Source: Microbacterium helvum
GTDB lineage: Bacteria > Actinomycetota > Actinomycetes > Actinomycetales > Microbacteriaceae
DNA length: 64,000 nucleotides
NCBI RefSeq assembly: GCF_014779795.1
Contig: NZ_JACXZS010000010.1
Coordinates: 143,308-207,307, forward strand
Reading direction: 5' to 3'
In this document: positions 41,893 to 49,857 of the stretch, in pieces
Layout: every line of letters starts with the position of its first letter
How positions within the stretch are numbered: position 1 is the first letter of the stretch
Program-made: the position numbers and the translations under genes
Notes under the pieces: generated by a model
The model's input: the letters and a program-made list of their open reading frames with translations, nothing else
The model's database searches: none
What the model was told of the DNA's origin: nothing

Positions 41893-42824
41893 CACTTGTT
41901 CCCCCTCTTGTTCCACAGGAACTGGATGATCGTCACGATGATGCACATGAAGAACAGCGCCACCGCGGCCGCCGACGCGTAGCCGAACTGGCTCTCTTCG
42001 AAGCCCTTGCGGTAGATGAACTGCGACATCACGAGGGTCGACTGACCGGGACCGCCGTCGGTCATGACGAGGATCAGATCGAAGATCTTGAACGAGTTGA
42101 TCGTCAGCATCACGGTGACGAAGAACATCGTCGGGCGCAGGCTCGGCAGTGTCACGTTCGTGAACCGCTGCCACGTGTTCGCACCGTCCATGCGGGCGGC
42201 CTCGTGCAGTTCGCGCGGCACGGTCTGCAGGCCCGCGAGGAACAGGATCATGTAGTAGCCCATGTCGCGCCACGTCGACACGATCACGACGGCGGGCATC
42301 GCCCACTCGGGCGAGGTGAGCCAGCCGGGAGGGTTCTGGATGCCGATGAACTTCAGGAACTCGTTGATCGGGCCGTACTCGGGGCTGAAGAGCAGGTTCC
42401 ACACGACGGCGATCGCGACGATCGAGGTGATGTAGGGGAAGAAGGCGGCGGTGCGGAAGAACGCGACACCGCGGAGCTTGTTGTTCAGCAGCAGCGCCAG
42501 GCCCAGCGAGACGACGATCGTCAGCGGGATGTGCATCACCGAGTAGTAGAGGGTGTTGACGACCGAGATGCGGAAGCTGCCGTCGCCCATGAGGCGCGTG
42601 AAGTTGGCGAGCCCGATGAAATCGGCCTTGCCGAAGACGTTCCAGTTCGTGAACGCCATGTAGAAGAGGATCACGATCGGCACGAGTGTGAGGACGCCGA
42701 AGCCGATGAAGTTGGGGAGGATGAAGCTCCACCCGATGAGGGTGTTGCGCAGGCGCAGCTTCGAGCGCCGGCGGCGCGCGGGCGGCGGCGCGGTGCCGGC
42801 CTCGGTGGCGGTGATGGTCGCCAT
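41892..42824 (-). CDS. Carbohydrate ABC transporter permease (MalF-like)
   Basis: 310 residues, six helices starting WSFILPNFIGFGVLTLVPIVILFYMAF. EAA loop: VPRELHEAARMDGANTWQRFTNVTLPSLRPTMFF. Forms the translocation pore with the MalG-like protein. TGGAGGT lies before the ATG 42824. Separated from the binding-protein gene by 147 bp that hold a hairpin. Confidence 0.9.
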   Translation of the reverse strand: MATITATEAGTAPPPARRRRSKLRLRNTLIGWSFILPNFIGFGVLTLVPIVILFYMAFTNWNVFGKADFIGLANFTRLMGDGSFRISVVNTLYYSVMHIPLTIVVSLGLALLLNNKLRGVAFFRTAAFFPYITSIVAIAVVWNLLFSPEYGPINEFLKFIGIQNPPGWLTSPEWAMPAVVIVSTWRDMGYYMILFLAGLQTVPRELHEAARMDGANTWQRFTNVTLPSLRPTMFFVTVMLTINSFKIFDLILVMTDGGPGQSTLVMSQFIYRKGFEESQFGYASAAAVALFFMCIIVTIIQFLWNKRGNK

Positions 42825-42913
42825 GGCGGACCTCCAGAGGGGCCTGTCGGGAGTGGGTGCTGGTGCGGTGCCCGGCCCGCCCGCGGGGAGCGGACCGGGC
42901 ACCGGGTTCAGGT

Positions 42914-42965
42914 CTTCGACGGGCTCGGGGCCGGAGCGGAGCTCGGGGTTCCGGGCCCGTCGAAG
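42914..42965 (-). terminator. Hairpin between binding-protein and permease genes
   Basis: CTTCGACGGGC (42914-42924) pairs exactly with GCCCGTCGAAG (42955-42965). Hairpins here commonly raise binding-protein over permease levels by partial termination or by protecting the upstream mRNA. The sequence is also a relative of the CCTGAGCTTGTCGAAGGG repeat. Confidence 0.5.
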
Positions 42966-42971
42966 CGGGGA

Positions 42972-44276
42972 TCAGTCGGTGCCGACCTCGTTGGCGACGC
43001 GGTCCTGCGCCTCCTTGATGGCGTCGGCCGGCGACTGCGAGCCCGACATGATCGCGGTGTGCATGTCGCCGAGGATGCCCTGGATCGCGGCCGTCTTGTC
43101 GGAGGTCGGGTTCTCAGGGTGGACCTCGTGCGTCGAGTACGCGAACTTCGACAGGTCGTCGCTCGGAGCGCCGTCGACCGAGAAGTACGTGTCGACGACC
43201 GCATCGGTCAGCAGCGCCGGAGTGATGCCGATGCCCGCGAGCACCTGGGCGCCTTCTTCACCGGCGGCGAAGGCGAGGAAGTCCTTCGCGGCGGCGATCT
43301 TGGACTTGTCGATCGCGGCGTTGATGCCGAGGCCGGTCGGGTCGCCGAAGGTGACCGGGGTGTTGTCGAGACCGGTGGTCTTGGACGACTCCTGCGGGAT
43401 CGGCGCGATGCCCCAGTCGAACGTGTCGGCGTCGCCCGAGGCCTGCTGGGCGATCAGCGTCGCGACGAACCACGTGCCCATGGGCAGCATGGCCGCGTTC
43501 TGCTTGCCGAACTCGCCCTGGTAGGTGAGCTGGTTGGCCTTGGCGGTGTTGTAGTCGACCTGGTCGCCGGCGTCCTGCATGGCGAGCTGGCGCTCGTAGA
43601 AGGGCTCCATGTAGTCGTACTCGCCCTTGAGGATGTCGCTGTCGGTCTGCGCGTTGGCGAAGCCCTGGACGGTCGACTGCCAGTTGTGCAGGTACGCGCC
43701 CTTGGCGGCGCTGCCCGCGGCCGTCAGGCCCTTGGTCAGCGCGTCGGCGGCGTCGGCGTAGTCGTCCCACGTCCAGCTGCCGTCGGGGTACTCGACGCCC
43801 GCCTGGTCGAACAGCGCCTTGTTGTAGTAGAGCACCCACGAGTCGTTGCGGTAGGGAACCGCGTAAGCGGTGCCGTCGACCTCGTACGACTTCGCGCCGC
43901 TGATGCCGTCGGGCAGCTCGACATCCGACACGTCGAGCAGCTGGCCGCCGTTCACGAAGGTCGGGACGTACTTGACCTCCTTCTGCGTGATGATGTCGGG
44001 GGCCGAGCCTGCGGCGAGGTCGGCGGTCACGAGCGTGTTGTACTCGGCCGCGTCGTAGCCCTTGAGCTCGATCGTGACGTCGGGGTTCTTCTCGTGGTAC
44101 GCGTCCGCGAGCTTCTGGAACTCGGGCGTCGTGTCGAGGCTCCAGCCCGACATCGTGAGCGTGACCGGACCCGACGACTCCTCGGGCGCGGCGGCGTCGT
44201 CGCCGCTGCTGCAGCCGGCGAGGGCGAGCGTGGCGACCACGGCGATGCCGGCCGCGGCAGCGTATGAGCGCTTCAT
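42972..44276 (-). CDS. Carbohydrate ABC transporter solute-binding lipoprotein
   Basis: 434 residues. Signal with lipobox LALAGC, Cys22. Mature SBP_bac_1 fold: VTLTMSGWSLDTTPEFQKLADAYHEKNPDVTIELKGYDAAEYNTLVTADLAAGSAPDII, then NDSWVLYYNKALFDQAGV and MGTWFVATLIAQQ. It would capture the oligosaccharide released by the extracellular lyase. AGGAG eight bases before the ATG. Confidence 0.9.
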   Translation of the reverse strand: MKRSYAAAAGIAVVATLALAGCSSGDDAAAPEESSGPVTLTMSGWSLDTTPEFQKLADAYHEKNPDVTIELKGYDAAEYNTLVTADLAAGSAPDIITQKEVKYVPTFVNGGQLLDVSDVELPDGISGAKSYEVDGTAYAVPYRNDSWVLYYNKALFDQAGVEYPDGSWTWDDYADAADALTKGLTAAGSAAKGAYLHNWQSTVQGFANAQTDSDILKGEYDYMEPFYERQLAMQDAGDQVDYNTAKANQLTYQGEFGKQNAAMLPMGTWFVATLIAQQASGDADTFDWGIAPIPQESSKTTGLDNTPVTFGDPTGLGINAAIDKSKIAAAKDFLAFAAGEEGAQVLAGIGITPALLTDAVVDTYFSVDGAPSDDLSKFAYSTHEVHPENPTSDKTAAIQGILGDMHTAIMSGSQSPADAIKEAQDRVANEVGTD

Positions 44277-44326
44277 ACTGGGGGTACTCCTTTGTGATTG
44301 CGGACCCTTCCTCGGGCCCATCGGGT

Positions 44327-46426
44327 TCACCGGTCCGCGTCGGACGCTTCTCCGGGGTTCGCGAGGCGACTGGTGGTCGCCGTCCCGTCCGGCCAGGAGA
44401 CCGTGACGGTGGTGTCGCCGGCGTCCGTGCGGACGTCGACGGTCGCATCGCCGGACGATGCGAGGTCTGCGGCGGTGAGCTCGACGAGCGTGGCGATCCA
44501 CGCTCCGGGCTCGACCGGGTAGGTCACGACCGGCACGATCGCGACGGGCCCGAGCGGGCTGGCGTCGAAGCGCTCCTCGAATGAGGGCGCGCCCGCGCCC
44601 AGGAGCGGACGGATGCTGCTGCAGAGGCCCTCCGCGGCGACCGAGGCCGCGGCATCCCTTCCCTCCACCTCGTCCTCAACTGAGGACGAGAGCCGAGATG
44701 AGGAGGAGGAGTCGGCGTTTCGCTCCTCAGACGGGCGCAGCGCCTCAATTGAGGACCGCGGGGTCTCGGACGCGGCGAGCGCCCAGCCGCCGACGCGGAG
44801 GCGCAGCGCACCGGCGTCGACGCAGGGCTCGAGGGAGTCGACACGCGTGAGGCGGACCTCCCACGGGCCGCGCAGCAGCGAATGGACGGTCACGACGCCG
44901 GCGAGCTCGACGTCGCCGTCGAGGCCCGAGCCGTGACGGTGCGCGGCCGGGCGCGGGGTGAGCCAGTGGGCGCGGGAGCGGGATGCCGCGATCGCGACCC
45001 GTGCGTCCCCTTCGCCGTCGACGCGCACGTCGATGAGCTCCATGGCGGCGCGGTGCGTGGCGCGGCCGGCCTCGTCCACGAGCGCGACGGACTGCTCCAG
45101 CGGCTCGTGCCACGCCGCCTGGTTCGCGAGCGGGCTCGTCGCGGTCGAGTAGCCGATGCGGGCGTACAGCGGCGAGTCGCCGACGAGCGCGCCGTCGGCG
45201 GCGTGGTCGCTGCCGTGGTTCGCGATGCGCACGATGCCGTCGGCCGCGGTGCCCGAGACGGCCCAGCCGGCGGAGCGGACGACACGCACGTCGTCTGCCG
45301 CCTCGACAGGGAGCGGCTCGGACGCGGCGGCCCACACCGGGTGATCGGCGGGCAGAGAGATGCCGAGCAGGCCCTTGACGGCCCAGTACGGCGAACCGGG
45401 TCCCGAGTACGACTGGGCGAGCTCGCGCCACTCGTGGTGCCAGCCCATCGTGAGCACGCCGTCGTCGCCCGGCGCGGCGTGGTCGACGAAGTGCGCCACG
45501 ACGGCGTTCGCCGCGCGGCGCAGCTGCCCGAGCGGCACCGAGGGCACCTGCGCGATCGCGCCGACCCAGAACGGGGCGGCCGCGGCGAAGCGGTAGATGA
45601 GGCTGCGGCCCTGGATGAGGGGCGAGCCGTCGGCGCCGACGAGGGCCACCGCGTCCTGCAGGAAGCGGTCCAGACGAACGATGTCGCCGGCGGTGCGGCC
45701 ACCGGCGAGTTCGTCGGCGCCCTGCATGCGCGACCACAGCACGGGGTAGGTGTGCAGCGCCCAGCCGACGTAGTGGTCGTACGAGCGCTCGAAGCCGTCC
45801 GAGATCCAGCCGTCCTCACGCACCAGAGAGTCGTGCAGGGCGAGGTCGTCGGCGATGTCGCTCGCCGACCACGGCCCGCCGACCGAGCGCAGGAACGTCT
45901 GGACGACGACGCGGAACCACAGCCAGTTGGTCTTCGGGTAGGTGGTGTCGCCCACGACGGGAGCGAGGTAGTCGATGACCCGCTGCTGCGTGAGCGCGTC
46001 CAGGCGGTCCCAGATCCAGGGGCGCGTCATGTCGAGCACGAGCGCGAGCGATGCGGCCTCGACCTTGGCCTGCGCGTGCTCGTCGAGCCGCACCCAGCGG
46101 TCGGCGGCATCCGGGTCGACACCCGTGACGATGCCCTGCCGGTAGAAGTCGGCGAGCTCCTCGGTGCCCTCGCCGCGTGCGCCCGCGATGCGGAAGCCGG
46201 CGAGCAGGAAGGTGCGGGCGAACCCTTCGAGGCCGTCGACATCGTGGCCGTAGCCGCCCTCGGCTCCGGGGAAGTGGATGCGGCCGTGCCCGGGCGACGC
46301 GTACGAGCGGGCGGTGTCGAGCAGGCGGTCCGCGAAGGCGACCCATTCGTCCCGGGTCCAGTCGGATGCGATCCCGTCGGCATCCAGCGCAGTGCGTGCG
46401 GATGTGCCGTCGTGCTGGACCGTCAC
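44327..46426 (-). CDS. DUF2264 family protein with in-frame palindromes
   Basis: 699 residues. Helical N-terminal domain typical of DUF2264 (FARTFLLAGFRIAG, TTYPKTNWLWFRVVVQTFLRSVGGPWSASDIADDLALHDSLVREDGWISDG, GGRTAGDIVRLDRFL) and a beta-rich C-terminal half. The family is found in uronate loci and resembles alpha/alpha-toroid polysaccharide lyases; enzymatic activity is not well established. Residues about 550-590 (a Ser/Glu-rich stretch) are encoded by inverted repeats. GTG start, AGGGAG upstream. First gene of the operon. Confidence 0.78.
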   Translation of the reverse strand: MTVQHDGTSARTALDADGIASDWTRDEWVAFADRLLDTARSYASPGHGRIHFPGAEGGYGHDVDGLEGFARTFLLAGFRIAGARGEGTEELADFYRQGIVTGVDPDAADRWVRLDEHAQAKVEAASLALVLDMTRPWIWDRLDALTQQRVIDYLAPVVGDTTYPKTNWLWFRVVVQTFLRSVGGPWSASDIADDLALHDSLVREDGWISDGFERSYDHYVGWALHTYPVLWSRMQGADELAGGRTAGDIVRLDRFLQDAVALVGADGSPLIQGRSLIYRFAAAAPFWVGAIAQVPSVPLGQLRRAANAVVAHFVDHAAPGDDGVLTMGWHHEWRELAQSYSGPGSPYWAVKGLLGISLPADHPVWAAASEPLPVEAADDVRVVRSAGWAVSGTAADGIVRIANHGSDHAADGALVGDSPLYARIGYSTATSPLANQAAWHEPLEQSVALVDEAGRATHRAAMELIDVRVDGEGDARVAIAASRSRAHWLTPRPAAHRHGSGLDGDVELAGVVTVHSLLRGPWEVRLTRVDSLEPCVDAGALRLRVGGWALAASETPRSSIEALRPSEERNADSSSSSRLSSSVEDEVEGRDAAASVAAEGLCSSIRPLLGAGAPSFEERFDASPLGPVAIVPVVTYPVEPGAWIATLVELTAADLASSGDATVDVRTDAGDTTVTVSWPDGTATTSRLANPGEASDADR
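44669..44754. repeat. Palindromes inside the DUF2264 gene
   Basis: CTCGTCCTCA-AC-TGAGGACGAG (44669-44690) has perfect ten-base arms. CCTCAATTGAGG (44743-44754) is a perfect 12-bp palindrome. The region encodes a low-complexity Ser/Glu insert in frame between beta-strand blocks. Confidence 0.55.
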
Positions 46427-46507
46427 TGGGATCTCCCTTGATCGATTTGTCGCCGTCCGCCGTCCGTAATGGCGAACGTTTGGGACTGTATCAACCCATT
46501 TCGTTCA

Positions 46508-46536
46508 TTGCAAGACTGTTTTGGATTCGTTATGAT
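46508..46536 (+). promoter_or_regulatory. Promoter of the heparinase-like gene
   Basis: TTGCAA (46508-46513) and TATGAT (46531-46536) are separated by 17 bases. TATGATCG is repeated immediately downstream (46541), as if a regulator site overlaps the -10. A weaker TTGATA on the minus strand (46494-46489) may serve the opposite operon. Confidence 0.6.
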
Positions 46537-46584
46537 CGTTTATGATCGCTTTGCGAGTACGGTGAATCGATGAGGAGGAACCCT

Positions 46585-48747
46585 TTGTCCGACGTGGATG
46601 CCGCAGCCCGGCCGTTCGCCGGCCGCCTGGCCGAGACCTACCATCAGCAGGCGAGCACGGACGCGGACGGATTCGCCTCGGTCCTCGCCGGTCTGCTCGC
46701 CGATCCCGCGCAGGCACTGCCGGTGCCGTCGTCCGCTGACCGTGGGGTCTGGGGGCCGGGCGGCTCGGCCGATCCCGCCTCGGTCCGCGGCATCCTCGAT
46801 CGGGCCCGGGCCGATCTCGACCAGCCGTGGCCGGTGCCGCTCGCCTCCGCTGCAGCGCGTCTCCACGACGACGGCAACCGCGACGGCTGGGAGTCCGTGC
46901 TCTACGAGCGCCAGCGCCGCCTGTCGCGCGCCGCCGTCGCCGCCGCCCACTATGCCGACTACCCCCTTGTTCGTTCGTCACAGATGTACGCGGATCCGGC
47001 GGTTTCGCGTACATCTGTGACGGATGAACCCCCGGTGCTGGGCGAGCGCTTCCTCGCCGAGGTGCTCGACGGCGTGTGGCTGTTCTGCGAGCAGAGCTCG
47101 TGGTGCTGGCCCGCGCACGACGACGCCTTCCGCGTCCACGGCTCGGTGCTCCCCGTCGTCACCTCGCCGTACCTCGACCTCGGCGCCGGCGAAGTGGTGA
47201 GCCTGCTGGCGTGGCTCGACCAGCTGATCGGCGACCGGCTCGAGGCCCGGTACCCCGGCATCCGGTCGCGCATCCGTCACGAAGCCCGCGTGCGCATCTT
47301 CGAGCCGTTCACGCAGCGCCGCGACTGGCACTGGCTGGGGCTCGACGGCGACGTGCACAACTGGAACCCGTGGATCCACGGCAACGTGATCGTGGCGGCG
47401 CTCCGGCTGCTGGACGATCCGGCCGAGGCGGACGAGCGGGCCGCGATCGTGGCGCTCGCGCTGGAGGGCATCGACCGTTACGTCTCGGTGCTGCCCGAGG
47501 ACGGTGCGATCGACGAGGGCTACGCCTACTGGTGGAACGGCGCCTGCCGCGCTCTGGAGGCCCTCGACGTCGTGCGCCACGCCACCGGGGGAGTGCTCGA
47601 CGCCTCGGGCATCACCGCCCTGCGCGAGACCGTCGCGTTCCCCCACCGCATGCATCTCGGCGCCGACTGGTACCTGAACCTCGCCGACGGCCAGGCGAGA
47701 GTCTCGGCCGCCCAGCCCTGGCACGCGCTGCACCGCGCTGCGCTGGCCGCGGGAGATCGGGATGCCGCGGCCCACGCCGCCTCGCACCGCTGGGCCGAAT
47801 CGCCCGAGTTCGGCGGCACGCCGGCCGCGATCGAGCACCCCGGGTTCGGGCGTCTGCTGCGTGGGATCACCGATCGGGACTGGATCGCCGCCGAGCCCAC
47901 CGCTTCACCGTTCCCGCGCGACGTGTGGCTGCCGTCGACCGAGGTGATGCTCGCGCGGACCCAGTCGGGCACGGCCCGCGGCCTGACTGTCGCCGCCAAG
48001 GGCGGCCACAACGGCGAGCACCACAACCACAACGACGTCGGGTCGTTCATCGTCGCGTCCGACGGGGTGCCCGTGGTGGTGGATGCCGGGCGCCCGACGT
48101 ACACCCTGCAGACCTTCGGACCCGACCGCTACGACATCTGGACCATGCAGAGCGGCTGGCACAACGTGCCGGTGATCGACGGCCTGGAGCAGCCCCCGGG
48201 CGCCGAGTTCGCGGCATCCGGAATCTCGGTCTCGCTGGCCGAGGACGCCGAGTTCTCGGCCGAGCTGTCGGGCGCCTACCCCGGCGTCGGCCCGTGGCAC
48301 CGCACGGTGCGGCTCGACCGGGCGGCGCGGTGCGTGGTCGTGTCCGACGCGTGGACGCCCTCCCTCGCAGAATCGGATCCGCACGTGCGGACCGACGAGG
48401 CGACACGCCGGGAAGGGGATGCCGCGACCCGGCGTGTCGCGTCGGACCTCCGTACCAGCGGATCCGATGTTGTGCATCCGCGCCGCACCGAGGTGCGCCT
48501 GCTGCTCGCGGGCGAGGTGCGCAGAGACGGGGATGCCGTCGTCGTGACGCCGCTGGAGGACGCGGCGCCGGTGCGCATCTCGTGGCCCGCGGGCGTCGAG
48601 GCGTCGTTCGTCGTGCGCGAGCTCGACGACCCTGTGCTGTCGAGCGTGTGGGGCGACCGGCTCACCCGCCTCGATCTCGACGTGACGGCGCGCGACGGGA
48701 TCGAGGTCACGGTAGAACTGGACCAGACGAACGCGGAGGACGCCTGA
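46585..48747 (+). CDS. Heparinase II/III-like polysaccharide lyase
   Basis: 720 residues. N-terminal alpha/alpha toroid (WHWLGLDGDVHNWNPWIHGNVIVAALRLL, DEGYAYWWNGACRALEAL) and a beta-sandwich with GGHNGEHHNHNDVGSFIVASDGVPVVVDAGRPTYT, the heparinase II/III motif. It likely cleaves uronic-acid linkages by beta-elimination, creating the unsaturated ends removed by GH88. TTG 46585 is chosen: GAGGAGGA ends five bases before it, whereas ATG 46570 would overlap the ribosome site. No signal peptide is apparent, so it may act on imported oligomers. Two palindromes (46977-47021, 48373-48467) are inserted in frame. Confidence 0.82.
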   Translation: MSDVDAAARPFAGRLAETYHQQASTDADGFASVLAGLLADPAQALPVPSSADRGVWGPGGSADPASVRGILDRARADLDQPWPVPLASAAARLHDDGNRDGWESVLYERQRRLSRAAVAAAHYADYPLVRSSQMYADPAVSRTSVTDEPPVLGERFLAEVLDGVWLFCEQSSWCWPAHDDAFRVHGSVLPVVTSPYLDLGAGEVVSLLAWLDQLIGDRLEARYPGIRSRIRHEARVRIFEPFTQRRDWHWLGLDGDVHNWNPWIHGNVIVAALRLLDDPAEADERAAIVALALEGIDRYVSVLPEDGAIDEGYAYWWNGACRALEALDVVRHATGGVLDASGITALRETVAFPHRMHLGADWYLNLADGQARVSAAQPWHALHRAALAAGDRDAAAHAASHRWAESPEFGGTPAAIEHPGFGRLLRGITDRDWIAAEPTASPFPRDVWLPSTEVMLARTQSGTARGLTVAAKGGHNGEHHNHNDVGSFIVASDGVPVVVDAGRPTYTLQTFGPDRYDIWTMQSGWHNVPVIDGLEQPPGAEFAASGISVSLAEDAEFSAELSGAYPGVGPWHRTVRLDRAARCVVVSDAWTPSLAESDPHVRTDEATRREGDAATRRVASDLRTSGSDVVHPRRTEVRLLLAGEVRRDGDAVVVTPLEDAAPVRISWPAGVEASFVVRELDDPVLSSVWGDRLTRLDLDVTARDGIEVTVELDQTNAEDA
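46977..47021. repeat. Perfect 16-bp inverted repeat inside the heparinase-like gene
   Basis: GTCACAGATGTACGCG (46977-46992) and CGCGTACATCTGTGAC (47006-47021) are exact complements with a 13-base loop. Read in frame it encodes a polar RSSQMYADPAVSRTSVTDEP segment between helices. Confidence 0.65.
48373..48467. repeat. 95-bp imperfect inverted repeat inside the heparinase-like gene
   Basis: Outer arms TCGGATCCGC (48373-48382) and GCGGATCCGA (48458-48467); inner arms GCGACACGCCGGG (48400-48412) and CCCGGCGTGTCGC (48428-48440). It is read in frame as SDPHVRTDEATRREGDAATR and on, in a loop of the beta domain. Confidence 0.65.
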
Positions 48748-49853
48748 TGACCGATCAGACACCGGCACTGCTGGCCGCCGAGCGGCGGGCGCATGTGCTG
48801 GCCTCGCTCGAGCGCGACGGCGCGGTGCGGGTCGCCCAGCTCATGGACGAGCTCGGCGTCGCCCCCGTGACGCTGCGGCGCGACCTTGCCCAGATGGAGC
48901 GAGAGGGACTGCTGGTGCGCGTGCACGGCGGCGCCGTGCCGACGGCGGGCTCGCTGGACGAACTCGATGCCGCCGTCTCCGCCCCCGGCACCCGCGCCGG
49001 CTCGATCGCGATGCTCGTGCCGTCCCTGACGTTCTACTACCCGACCGTCGTGCGCGGCGCAGAGACCGAGGCAGCACGTCACGGCATGCGCGTGGTCGTG
49101 CGCGGCGCCTCGTACGAGCTGCAGGACGAGCGCCCGGTGCTGGAGCGCCTCGTCGACACCGAGGGGGTCCGCGGTCTCGTCCTGGCGCCCAACACGGACA
49201 CTCCGCACGCGCAGGACGTGGTGCAGTGGCTCGCCGAGTGCGGCGTGCCGAACGTGCTGGTCGAGCGGGACGCCGTCGTGCAGCCCGAGGGGAGCCCGGT
49301 CGAGAACGTCACCACCGACCACGCCCTCGGCGCCATGCTCGCCGCACGCCACCTCGCCGCGCTCGGCCACCGCCGGGTCGGGCTCATCATCGCCCGCGAC
49401 TCTCCGACCTCGCGCAAGATCGCCGCGGGGTGGCACGCCGCGTGCGCCGAGCTGGGGCTGACTCCGGCCGACCAGTTCGAGACCAGCCTGCCGCCGCGCA
49501 CGAGCCCGGATTTCTCGGATGTCGTCGATTCCACGCTCGATGCCGCGCTGGCCAACGGCGTGACCGCGATTCTCGTGCACTCCGATCCCGAGGCGATGGC
49601 GTTCGTCGATCTCGCGCTCAACCGCGGTCTCTCGGTTCCCCGCGATCTGTCGGTCGTCGCCTACGACGACGAGGTGGCCGAGATCTTCACGCCGCCGCTC
49701 ACGGCGGTCTGCCCGCCTCGCGTGGCGGTCGGCAGGGCTGCGGTCGACCTCGTCGTCCGCCGACTCGAAGACCCGACGCGTCCCGTACACCGGGTCGTGC
49801 TGAACCCCACGCTCAACGTGCGCGGCTCGACCGCGCCGCCGCGCAGCGCCTGA
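48747..49853 (+). CDS. DeoR-type HTH fused to LacI-type sensor, regulator of the uronate locus
   Basis: 368 residues. N-terminal DeoR winged helix RAHVLASLERDGAVRVAQLMDELGVAPVTLRRDLAQMEREGLLVRVHGGAVPT. From about residue 80 a periplasmic-binding-like LacI sensor: AMLVPSLTFYYPTVVRGAETEA, VENVTTDHALGAMLAARHLAALGHRRVGLI, and a C-terminal VVAYDDEVAEIFTPPLTAVCPPR. Most LacI sensors carry a LacI HTH, so this is a domain swap seen in some actinobacterial sugar loci. It overlaps the lyase gene by one base and probably controls the divergent promoter pair at 46427-46584. Confidence 0.85.
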   Translation: MTDQTPALLAAERRAHVLASLERDGAVRVAQLMDELGVAPVTLRRDLAQMEREGLLVRVHGGAVPTAGSLDELDAAVSAPGTRAGSIAMLVPSLTFYYPTVVRGAETEAARHGMRVVVRGASYELQDERPVLERLVDTEGVRGLVLAPNTDTPHAQDVVQWLAECGVPNVLVERDAVVQPEGSPVENVTTDHALGAMLAARHLAALGHRRVGLIIARDSPTSRKIAAGWHAACAELGLTPADQFETSLPPRTSPDFSDVVDSTLDAALANGVTAILVHSDPEAMAFVDLALNRGLSVPRDLSVVAYDDEVAEIFTPPLTAVCPPRVAVGRAAVDLVVRRLEDPTRPVHRVVLNPTLNVRGSTAPPRSA

Positions 49854-49857
49854 CCGG

